A stretch of DNA of 64,000 nucleotides from NCBI RefSeq assembly GCF_014647195.1, contig NZ_BMOS01000001.1, positions 118,699 through 182,698 of the forward strand, in the 5' to 3' direction. The stretch is from Oceanobacillus indicireducens (GTDB lineage Bacteria; Bacillota; Bacilli; Bacillales; Amphibacillaceae). The notes under the pieces are model-generated. The model made no database searches. It saw nothing but the letters and a program-made list of their open reading frames with translations, and was not told where the DNA came from. The position numbers and the translations under genes are program-made. Shown here in pieces: positions 1-7,096 of the stretch (positions are counted from its first letter, which is position 1; every line of letters starts with the position of its first letter).

Positions 1-273
1 GATAATTTCTTTTTAAAATAATCCTTTAGATCAGTTCAGTTGCCCGGCGGACGGTGACTCCTACGGGAAAAGCACGAGTCCAGACCTGAGCAGGAAGCGG
101 TTTTCTTCCGAGGCAGACTAAGTTCGCCACGTCCTGTGGCAACGTCTGCATTAGCACGTCCTGTGCGTCGAGGCTTCGGCCGTGCCCGTGGAAAGCATCC
201 GTCCGCCGGGCAACTGAACGGTAATTAGAACGCCAATAAAATAAATGCACAAAATACTTACGCTGAGTGAAAG
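1..273 (-). repeat. Composite palindromic element R1, copy cut by the window edge
   Basis: Perfect 21-bp inverted arms at 34-54 and 199-219 (core CAGTTGCCCGGCGGAC) form palindromic module A. The terminal sequence ACTTACGCTGAGTGAAAG at 256-273 matches the element ends at 16023-16041, 21780-21798 and 47938-47956. The distance from the last arm to the end (54 bp) equals that of the copy at 47465-47956. Module B would lie upstream of the window. The reading frame at 26-250 is contained in the palindrome and is not considered a gene. Confidence 0.85.
114..166 (-). repeat. AGGAC-loop hairpin cassette inside R1 module A
   Basis: Read on the minus strand, two hairpins carry AGGAC loops: GCAC/GTGC stems at 154-157 and 163-166, and GCCAC/GTGGC stems at 126-130 and 136-140. 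An outer CAGAC/GTCTG stem (114-118 with 144-148) surrounds the second. Related cassettes lie at 21412-21464 and 47592-47647. Confidence 0.7.
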
Positions 274-374
274 TATAAACGATTCTGGATAAGTTCTATA
301 AGGATTGGCTAGAAGGTTAAGGCTGTGAAAGCCGGTTCTATATCATAAAGTTAGCATGAAAGGTTGTGAAGAAT

Positions 375-764
375 ATGCGAAATTTTTTAATTGGCTTTCT
401 TTTATTCAGCTTGCTCGAAATCGGTTTACTCGTTTGGATAGGCAGCCATATTGGAGTCTGGTGGGTGCTGTTCCTAATTGTAGGCACAGCTGCACTTGGA
501 CTTATTTTTGGTAGAATACAAGGATTTGAAACATGGAATCGGGCGCTTCGTTCCATGGAGAGACAAGAAGTACCGACCGCCGAAGTTACAGATGGTCTCT
601 GCATTATTATTGGAGCTATTTTGCTAATTTTACCAGGCTTTATCTCAGATGTAATCGGATTGATTCTACTTATGCCATTCACAAGAAATTTTCTTAAACG
701 CAAAATTGCGAACATCCTCAATAAAATGGTGCAAAAAGGGGTCATTATTTATAGGAGATTTTAA
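375..764 (+). CDS. fxsA: FxsA family membrane protein
   Basis: Small polytopic membrane protein of about 129 residues. Hydrophobic segments lie near residues 2-22, 24-42 and 73-98, the last containing the family-typical ILPGFISDVIGL stretch; the C-terminal tail is basic. FxsA overproduction in E. coli relieves F-plasmid exclusion of phage T7, but its normal role is unknown. ATG 375 is preferred over GTG 366 because the only ribosome-site candidate (GAAAGG, 358-363) is 2 bases from the GTG and 11 from the ATG. It converges with ytvI, and the two stop codons share TTAA at 761-764. In B. subtilis the homologue also lies beside ytvI and citZ. Confidence 0.87.
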   Translation: MRNFLIGFLLFSLLEIGLLVWIGSHIGVWWVLFLIVGTAALGLIFGRIQGFETWNRALRSMERQEVPTAEVTDGLCIIIGAILLILPGFISDVIGLILLMPFTRNFLKRKIANILNKMVQKGVIIYRRF

Positions 765-1873
765 GTTTTCCCATTGACATAATGGATCAGCCAGCGGAAA
801 AATCCGGAATCATACATTCCCTTAAACAACACGATAAAAATCGGTGCAAGGATTAATCCGGCAATCCCAAACATTTTAAGTCCGATAAAAGCAGCAATTA
901 GCCAGGCGAGTGGATGGATTGCCAAATTCACCGAATAGACTTTCGGTTCGATTAATTGTCTTACAACGATTACGATGCAGTAAACAACTGCAAGGCCAAT
1001 CGTCAGACTATAGTTTTCCGATAAAAAAGAATAGCCGATCCATGGAATGAATAAAAGGCCTGTCCCAACGAAAGGAATTAGCTCGACTAATATCATAAAT
1101 AAGGCAATCGTTAGAGCATGCTCGACTCCGATTAATAATAATCCGCAGAAAATGATATGAAAAGAAATCGTAATTAGAATGATCTGTGCCTTCACATAAC
1201 CTAATATTGATCGTTTCATATAATAAACAAGGTGCTGCAGCCATTCACTCCATTTTTTCGGAACATGCCCCGCAAAGAATTCTTTCACGCGGGGGAAATC
1301 TGCTGATAATAGGAAACTTGCAAATAAGATGAAGAAAGCGATGGCTAGTGATTCTGGGATTATCGCAAGATTCCGCGGCACGGACAATAATAATTGTTGG
1401 AAGAAAACGCCAACGAGACTACCGAAGTGTTGGAATAAATTGCTGAAATAATCTTGAATGAAGAGCTGATCGCTTGGTGAAAGTTCATTAAAAAATCGAA
1501 AGATCTGTTCATAAAGTGGTAAGATGGTCGTTTGGAAGTAATATTCCACAATCGCACCAAACTGATGAAACCGTTCTGGCAAAATTTCTGCTAGATAAGC
1601 AATCCCTTCATAAATCTCCGTTACGACAAGAAACAGTATTCCCATCAACAGAAACAATAAAATAAATAGAATAACGATACTAGCAAGCGGGCGAGGGAAT
1701 TTAGCCTTTTGTTGTAGAAATTTTACAGCTGGTTCCATGGAAGATGTTAGCAAAAGAACGAGCGTGATCGGGAGAATGATTGAAAATGAGTAGCGGATAA
1801 GAAAAAAACCACCGATACAAACTAGTAAAATGATGCAGACTTTAAATATTTTTGTTAATATTGACTTGTCCAT
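761..1873 (-). CDS. ytvI: Sporulation integral membrane protein YtvI (AI-2E transporter family)
   Basis: Predicted 370-residue permease-like protein of the PerM/AI-2E exporter superfamily with about eight hydrophobic segments, including a paired N-terminal set and a C-terminal block rich in Gly, Ile and Leu. The family architecture (two N-terminal helices, a long central soluble stretch, then five or more helices) is visible. ATG 1873 is chosen because GGGGG lies six bases upstream; the longer frame to 1891 has no such site. It is named by similarity and by its place next to fxsA and citZ as in B. subtilis, where YtvI is a sporulation membrane protein. The transported substrate is unknown. 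Confidence 0.88.
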   Translation of the reverse strand: MDKSILTKIFKVCIILLVCIGGFFLIRYSFSIILPITLVLLLTSSMEPAVKFLQQKAKFPRPLASIVILFILLFLLMGILFLVVTEIYEGIAYLAEILPERFHQFGAIVEYYFQTTILPLYEQIFRFFNELSPSDQLFIQDYFSNLFQHFGSLVGVFFQQLLLSVPRNLAIIPESLAIAFFILFASFLLSADFPRVKEFFAGHVPKKWSEWLQHLVYYMKRSILGYVKAQIILITISFHIIFCGLLLIGVEHALTIALFMILVELIPFVGTGLLFIPWIGYSFLSENYSLTIGLAVVYCIVIVVRQLIEPKVYSVNLAIHPLAWLIAAFIGLKMFGIAGLILAPIFIVLFKGMYDSGFFRWLIHYVNGKT

Positions 1874-1982
1874 AGAAATCCCCCAAATCATTCTTTCTTT
1901 AAGATACTATGCCAGCAGGTGAAAAATTAAAACTGCAAAACGAGGAATTTAATGGCGTTTTTAAGTATTTAAGCACTTTCAA

Positions 1983-2011
1983 TTCACTTTAACCGGCAAT
2001 TACTATATAAT
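1983..2011 (+). promoter_or_regulatory. Candidate sigma-A promoter of citZ
   Basis: TTCACT (1983-1988), a 17-base spacer and TATAAT (2006-2011). This would give a citZ leader of about 125 bases. A second TATAAT at 2094-2099 lacks a recognisable -35. I did not find a convincing CcpC dyad. Confidence 0.45.
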
Positions 2012-2144
2012 TAATCTGGGGAAGACAATATTATATCGAATCAGTAATAGATAGGATTTGGAAGGACTAGCTAAGCAAAAGAAAGCCATTACATATAATA
2101 TTGTCATGGAGTGTATGAATATATAGAAAAGGAGAGGTTTAAGT

Positions 2145-3263
2145 ATGACAACTACAAAGGGGTTAGAAGGTGTAGTAGCGGCCGAATCATCAATTAGTTC
2201 TATTATTGATGACCAACTTACATATGTTGGTATTCCAATTGATGACCTAGCAGAAAATGTGATCTTTGAAGAAGTGGTTTATCTACTTTGGCATTTAAAA
2301 CTACCAAATAAGTCAGAATTAGAAGAATTACGTAAAGAACTAGTCGAGCATATGAAAGTTCCGGAAGGCTTAATTAATCATTTTAAATCTTATGACTTGA
2401 AAGCCGTTCATCCAATGGCAGCGCTCCGAACGGCAATTTCTTACATGGCGCTCGGCGATCCGGATGCCGATCAAGTTGACGCGGAAGCAAATAAGAAGAA
2501 AGCAATTCGTATCCAAGGGAACATGGGCGCAATTGTGACAGCGTTCGCAAGACTCCGTAAAGGGGAAGAACCTGTTCAGCCAAAACCGGAGTATACATTT
2601 GCTGAGAACTTTATTTACATGCTGAATGGCAGAGAGCCGAAAGATATTGAAATAGAAGCAATTGACAAAGCGCTCGTTCTTCATGCTGACCATGAACTTA
2701 ATGCATCGACATTTACAGCTCGTGTATGTGTGGCTACGCTATCTGACATGTATTCCGGTATCACTGCAGCAATTGGGGCACTAAAAGGACCACTTCACGG
2801 CGGAGCCAACGAAGCGGTAATGAAAATGTTAAGTGAAATCGGAGAAGTCGATAATGCGCTGCCGTATATTAAAGAAAAACTTGCCAACAAAGAAAAGATT
2901 ATGGGAATGGGCCACCGTGTCTACCGTAACGGGGACCCTCGTGCAAAGTATTTGAAAGAAATGTCCAAACAGCTCACCGGATTAATCGGCGAAGAGAAAT
3001 GGTATGAGATGAGTGTTAAAATAGAAGATTATATTAAAGAAGAAAAAGGATTGCCTGCGAACGTTGACTTCTACAGTGCATCCGTTTACCACAGCTTAGG
3101 GATAGACCATGATTTATTCACTCCGATTTTTGCAGTAAGCCGTACATCTGGATGGCTTGCACATATTCTAGAACAATATGAAAATAACCGCCTGATTCGC
3201 CCACGTGCAGATTATGTTGGTCCGAAGCATGCGAAGTTTACCCCACTTGAAAATCGCGAGTAA
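2145..3263 (+). CDS. citZ: Citrate synthase
   Basis: 372-residue type I citrate synthase of the short Gram-positive class; it condenses oxaloacetate and acetyl-CoA to citrate at TCA cycle entry in the cytoplasm. Visible signatures are LHADHELNAST, GPLHGGANEAV with the catalytic His, the MGMGHRVYRNGDPRA block that binds CoA and oxaloacetate, and VDFYSASVYHSLGI with the catalytic Asp. A strong site (GGAGAGG) precedes ATG 2145. icd follows 79 bases later, as in the B. subtilis citZ-icd-mdh operon, but mdh is not present here. Confidence 0.98.
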   Translation: MTTTKGLEGVVAAESSISSIIDDQLTYVGIPIDDLAENVIFEEVVYLLWHLKLPNKSELEELRKELVEHMKVPEGLINHFKSYDLKAVHPMAALRTAISYMALGDPDADQVDAEANKKKAIRIQGNMGAIVTAFARLRKGEEPVQPKPEYTFAENFIYMLNGREPKDIEIEAIDKALVLHADHELNASTFTARVCVATLSDMYSGITAAIGALKGPLHGGANEAVMKMLSEIGEVDNALPYIKEKLANKEKIMGMGHRVYRNGDPRAKYLKEMSKQLTGLIGEEKWYEMSVKIEDYIKEEKGLPANVDFYSASVYHSLGIDHDLFTPIFAVSRTSGWLAHILEQYENNRLIRPRADYVGPKHAKFTPLENRE

Positions 3264-3342
3264 TTAAGTTATAGATAGTTAATAGGAATAGCTGGATATC
3301 TTTCCAGCTATTCTTGATGAATACATATAGGAGGTTGTTGTA

Positions 3343-4611
3343 ATGACACAGGGAGAAAAGATTGTAGTAGAGAACGGTGAATTAAAAGTACCAAATCAGC
3401 CGATTGTTCCATTTATCGAAGGAGATGGAACTGGTCCAGATATATGGGCAGCAGCGAGCCGTGTAATTGATGCATCTGTAGAGAAAGCATATAACGGTGA
3501 AAAGAAAATCGAATGGATGGAAGTATACGCTGGGGAAAAAGCATACAATAAGTTTGGCGAGTGGCTTCCTCAAGACACACTCGATAAAATCGACGAATAT
3601 AAAATTGCAATTAAAGGGCCATTAACAACACCAATTGGTGGAGGATTCCGTTCCTTAAACGTTGCTTTACGTCAAGAATTGGATTTATATACATGCTTAC
3701 GTCCAGTTCGTCACTTTAGCGGTGTTCCTTCGCCTGTAAAACGACCTGAAGATGTAGATATGGTTGTGTTCCGTGAAAACACAGAAGATATTTATGCAGG
3801 TATCGAGTGGGAAAAAGGCACGGACGAAGTAAAGAAAATCATTGATTTCTTACAAAACGAAATGAGTGTTAAAAATATCCGTTTCCCGGAATCTTCTGGT
3901 ATTGGAATCAAACCGGTTTCTGAAGAAGGGACAAAGCGTCTCGTTCGTTCTGCAATTGAGTATGCAATAAATGAAGGACGTAAGAGTGTTACGCTAGTCC
4001 ACAAAGGTAACATTATGAAGTTTACAGAAGGTGCCTTCAAGCAGTGGGGTTATGAAGTAGCTGAAGAAGAGTTCGGCGATAAAGTATTCACTTGGGATGA
4101 ATATGACCGCATTGTTGAGAAAGAAGGTAAGGATGCTGCAAACAAAGCGCAAGATGAAGCATTAGCTAGTGGCAAAATCTTGATTAAAGATGCAATTGCA
4201 GATATCTTCTTGCAACAAATTCTAACACGCCCACGTGAATTTGATGTTGTAGCGACAATGAACCTGAACGGAGACTATGTTTCTGATGCGCTTGCTGCAC
4301 AAGTAGGTGGAATCGGAATTGCTCCAGGAGCTAACATCAACTATGACACTGGGCACGCAATCTTTGAAGCAACACATGGTACAGCACCTAAGTATGCAGG
4401 CTTAGACAAGGTTAACCCTTCGTCTGTAATTCTATCCGCGGTTCTTATGTTAGAACACTTAGGATGGAGAGAAGCAGCAGACTTGATCACAGCTTCCATG
4501 GATAAAACAATCGAGTCCAAGGTTGTCACATATGACTTCGCACGTCTCATGGATGGCGCAACCGAAGTTAAATGTTCCGAGTTCGCTGATGAACTAATCA
4601 AAAACCTATAA
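3343..4611 (+). CDS. icd: NADP-dependent isocitrate dehydrogenase
   Basis: 422-residue isocitrate dehydrogenase of the bacterial homodimeric type; oxidatively decarboxylates isocitrate to 2-oxoglutarate. The substrate-binding signature [20 protein letters not shown] and the C-terminal [19 protein letters not shown] metal and NADP region are intact, and length equals the family norm. TAGGAGG precedes ATG 3343. It is the second gene of the citrate operon and is followed by a strong terminator (4626-4662), so the operon ends here and not at mdh as in B. subtilis. Also known as citC. Confidence 0.98.
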   Translation: MTQGEKIVVENGELKVPNQPIVPFIEGDGTGPDIWAAASRVIDASVEKAYNGEKKIEWMEVYAGEKAYNKFGEWLPQDTLDKIDEYKIAIKGPLTTPIGGGFRSLNVALRQELDLYTCLRPVRHFSGVPSPVKRPEDVDMVVFRENTEDIYAGIEWEKGTDEVKKIIDFLQNEMSVKNIRFPESSGIGIKPVSEEGTKRLVRSAIEYAINEGRKSVTLVHKGNIMKFTEGAFKQWGYEVAEEEFGDKVFTWDEYDRIVEKEGKDAANKAQDEALASGKILIKDAIADIFLQQILTRPREFDVVATMNLNGDYVSDALAAQVGGIGIAPGANINYDTGHAIFEATHGTAPKYAGLDKVNPSSVILSAVLMLEHLGWREAADLITASMDKTIESKVVTYDFARLMDGATEVKCSEFADELIKNL

Positions 4612-4625
4612 AATTACTAATCCAA

Positions 4626-4662
4626 ACCACCATTCTATATTTTCATAGAATGGTGGTTTTTT
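4626..4662 (+). terminator. Intrinsic terminator of citZ-icd
   Basis: Twelve-base perfect stem, ACCACCATTCTA (4626-4637) with TAGAATGGTGGT (4646-4657), followed by a T run. Confidence 0.93.
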
Positions 4663-4666
4663 GCTT

Positions 4667-4748
4667 GAAGTCCCGATACCCTTCGCTGTTCGTGGGCGGC
4701 TGATGAGCCTCTCACAGGAGTCTCAAGGTATCGGGACTGCGGACCTTG
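4667..4748. repeat. Remnant of R1 module B
   Basis: Inverted 12-bp arms AGTCCCGATACC (4669-4680) and GGTATCGGGACT (4727-4738), then TGCGGACC as in module B of the full R1 copies. No end sequences are present. It fills the place where mdh stands in B. subtilis. The rest of 4749-4921 holds only the phoP promoter region. Confidence 0.6.
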
Positions 4749-4863
4749 GATAGAGGCTGCTTTTCGTTATATTTCTATTCATATCCGTCCATACTAATTA
4801 AAGGTAAATTATGTTAAGATTTCTTAATAATATGTTATTTGATGTACGGTATGCTGCTTGAGA

Positions 4864-4872
4864 TGGTATGAT
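4864..4872 (+). promoter_or_regulatory. Candidate extended -10 of phoP
   Basis: TGG then TATGAT (4867-4872), an extended -10 without a clear -35. It overlaps the ATG at 4868 of the longest phoP frame, an added reason to reject that start. No convincing PhoP box series was found. Confidence 0.35.
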
Positions 4873-4921
4873 AGAAACGTACAGACAGATAACTAGTTGG
4901 TGGAGGAGACGAGAAATCAAA

Positions 4922-5617
4922 ATGAGTCAAAAAATTCTTATCGTGGATGATGAAAAACCTATCGTAACATTATTAAAGTATAATCTGGAAAAGTCAGGGT
5001 TCACTACCGATGAAGCCTATGACGGCCCGGAAGCAGTTCGTAAAGCTGAAACGCAAGAATTTGATTTAATTGTACTTGATTTAATGCTCCCAGAAATGGA
5101 CGGAATTGAAGTTTGTAAATATTTGCGGAATAATAAAATTGATACACCAATCCTTATGCTTACGGCAAAGGATGAAGAATTTGATAAAGTTCTCGGACTT
5201 GAGCTTGGGGCGGATGACTATTTAACAAAACCATTCAGTCCAAAAGAGGTCATCGCGAGAATCAAAGCAATTTTAAGACGCACTATGAAAACGAACCACA
5301 ATCATTTCAGCTCTATTACAATTGGCAATTTGGTTATTTATCCGGAACGATATGAAGCGGAACTTCATGGAGAGATGATCTCGTTCACTAGAAAAGAATT
5401 TGAACTACTTTATTATCTTGCCAAAAATAAAGATAAAGTGATTTCACGTGATCAGTTGTTGAGTGGTGTATGGGACTATGATTTTGTAGGGGATACTCGG
5501 ATTGTCGATGTACACATCAGTCATTTACGGGATAAAATTGAACCAGATACAAAAAAACCGATTTATATTAAGACGATTCGGGGGCTAGGCTATAAAATGG
5601 AGGAGCCTGCTGAATGA
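4922..5617 (+). CDS. phoP: Phosphate response regulator PhoP
   Basis: 231-residue OmpR-type response regulator. The receiver domain opens with KILIVDDEKP and contains the phospho-acceptor Asp in IVLDLMLPEMDG and the conserved Lys in YLTKPFSP. A winged-helix DNA-binding domain follows from about residue 130 and ends with VHISHLRDKIE and IRGLGYKM. ATG 4922 is chosen because homologues begin two to three residues before KILIVDDE; GGAGGAG (4902-4908) lies somewhat far upstream. Its stop overlaps phoR by four bases. Known role in Bacillus: switches on alkaline phosphatases, Pst transport and teichuronic acid synthesis in phosphate limitation. Confidence 0.93.
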   Translation: MSQKILIVDDEKPIVTLLKYNLEKSGFTTDEAYDGPEAVRKAETQEFDLIVLDLMLPEMDGIEVCKYLRNNKIDTPILMLTAKDEEFDKVLGLELGADDYLTKPFSPKEVIARIKAILRRTMKTNHNHFSSITIGNLVIYPERYEAELHGEMISFTRKEFELLYYLAKNKDKVISRDQLLSGVWDYDFVGDTRIVDVHISHLRDKIEPDTKKPIYIKTIRGLGYKMEEPAE

Positions 5618-6975
5618 AAGGACCTTTTTCCAAAGTATTACTCTCCTACATTGTCGGTTTATTCATCATCGTTCTTATAGCCGGACTGATTATTTCCACC
5701 TTTGTCGAGAATATTATTTTCTTGATCGCAGTGCTTTTCATTGTGTTTTTTTCTGTTTGCCTTCTGTTTATCCGGATTTATAATAATTATATTTTACCAA
5801 TTGAAAAGGCATCGAACACCATTAAAGAAATCGGTAAAGGGAATTACCACGCAAGATTCCATTATACGAGAAATCCATTGCACAATGAGTTAAGCACCAA
5901 TATTAATAAACTGGCTAGAGAATTGACAGAGTTTTCTCTTCAGGAACAAATCCAATCCGAACAGCTTTCGACCCTAATCGATAATATGGCAAGTGGTCTA
6001 GTGTTGCTGGATGAGAGAGGGTATATCCATCTTGTGAACCGTAAATTTATTGATTTGTTCGGTAAAACGGAGAAGGATTATGTCGGCTCATTGTATTATA
6101 ATGTGTTGGAAGATGAGACGATCCAGGAGACAATCCAAAAGGTATTCCTTTATGAGGGAAGAGTAAAAGATACGTTCAAGCATTATGTCGGGATTGAGAA
6201 TATGTATTTTGAAATATCCGGTGCGCCGATCATTAATGAACGTAACATCCCTAAAGGAGTTGTACTCGTTCTTCATGATATAACAGAACTGAAGAAGCTT
6301 GAGAGTATGCGAAAAGACTTTGTCGCGAATGTCTCCCATGAACTCCGCACACCTATTACATCGATTAAGGGATTTTCAGAGACATTATTGGACGGTAATC
6401 TTGATGATAAGGAGGCGGTCAGTCAATTTTTGGAGATTATTTATCATGAGAGTAATCGAATTCAGATTTTAATCGAAGACCTGCTATCTTTATCGAGATT
6501 GGAAAGTGATAATTTCAAGCTCGTCCTGCATAAAATTAATGCTTTGGAATTAGTGGAATCGCTTATGCCAGCGCTCACTTATAAGGCAGAGCGGAAAGAT
6601 ATCTCATTTACGACGGAAGTGGAAGATATTCAGTTTAAAGCAGATAAGGATCGCATTACCCAGGTGATCATTAACCTTGTGAACAACGCTCTGAACTATA
6701 CACCGGCAAGAGGGGACGTTTCCCTGCGAATCTACAAAGAAGATGAGTTGGTGAAAATCGAAGTCTGTGATACAGGCATTGGGATCCCAGAGAAAGACTT
6801 ACCACGTGTATTCGAACGGTTTTACCGTGTGGATAAAGCGCGGGCAAGGGATTCTGGTGGAACTGGTCTTGGGCTTGCCATTGTAAAACATATCGTGGAA
6901 GTGCATGAAGGGGAGATATTAATCGACAGTGAAGCGGATCAAGGTACAACGATTACAGTCTGTTTACCAGCATAA
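5614..6975 (+). CDS. phoR: Sensor histidine kinase PhoR, form without an external sensor domain
   Basis: 453 residues. Two hydrophobic helices (about 8-30 and 34-54) are separated by only a few residues, then a HAMP-like stretch, a PAS domain (about 115-225), the H-box VSHELRTP with His242, an N-box (INLVNNALNYTP) and G-boxes (VCDTGIGIPEKD, GGTGLGLAIVKHI). B. subtilis PhoR is about 579 residues with an extracytoplasmic PAS-like domain between the helices; that domain is missing here. ATGA overlap with phoP shows translational coupling. It phosphorylates PhoP; sensing must be through the membrane or the cytoplasmic PAS. Confidence 0.9.
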   Translation: MKGPFSKVLLSYIVGLFIIVLIAGLIISTFVENIIFLIAVLFIVFFSVCLLFIRIYNNYILPIEKASNTIKEIGKGNYHARFHYTRNPLHNELSTNINKLARELTEFSLQEQIQSEQLSTLIDNMASGLVLLDERGYIHLVNRKFIDLFGKTEKDYVGSLYYNVLEDETIQETIQKVFLYEGRVKDTFKHYVGIENMYFEISGAPIINERNIPKGVVLVLHDITELKKLESMRKDFVANVSHELRTPITSIKGFSETLLDGNLDDKEAVSQFLEIIYHESNRIQILIEDLLSLSRLESDNFKLVLHKINALELVESLMPALTYKAERKDISFTTEVEDIQFKADKDRITQVIINLVNNALNYTPARGDVSLRIYKEDELVKIEVCDTGIGIPEKDLPRVFERFYRVDKARARDSGGTGLGLAIVKHIVEVHEGEILIDSEADQGTTITVCLPA

Positions 6976-6997
6976 GCAACTAGCTTATGCTTTTTTT
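6970..6997 (+). terminator. Terminator after phoPR
   Basis: GCATAAGC (6970-6977), loop AACTA, GCTTATGC (6983-6990) and seven T. The stem begins inside the phoR stop region. It separates phoPR from polA. Confidence 0.88.
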
Positions 6998-7056
6998 AAG
7001 TCAACCAGCGCCAGGTCGGGAATTTCGTTATTTTTTCCTTTATTAGCGTAGAGTGA

Positions 7057-7062
7057 TAAAAT
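7057..7062 (+). promoter_or_regulatory. Candidate -10 of polA
   Basis: TGA then TAAAAT (7057-7062), an extended -10 about 35 bases before the polA start and just after the phoR terminator. No good -35 is visible. Confidence 0.3.
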
Positions 7063-7096
7063 GAATATAACGAGAATGTAAATTGGAGGAATCCGG

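Noticed and set aside
26-250. 74-residue frame on the minus strand
   Set aside because: It lies wholly inside the R1 palindrome and reads through its arms; no ribosome site.
1892-2144. CcpC or cre operator at citZ
   Set aside because: No dyad of the right form could be read with confidence.
4801-4860. Possible PhoP boxes upstream of phoP (TTAAGA, TTAATA)
   Set aside because: Spacing and sequence do not fit a series of TT(A/C/T)ACA repeats.
4868-4921. Upstream start of phoP
   Set aside because: Adds 18 residues not seen in the family, and its ATG overlaps a candidate -10 sequence.
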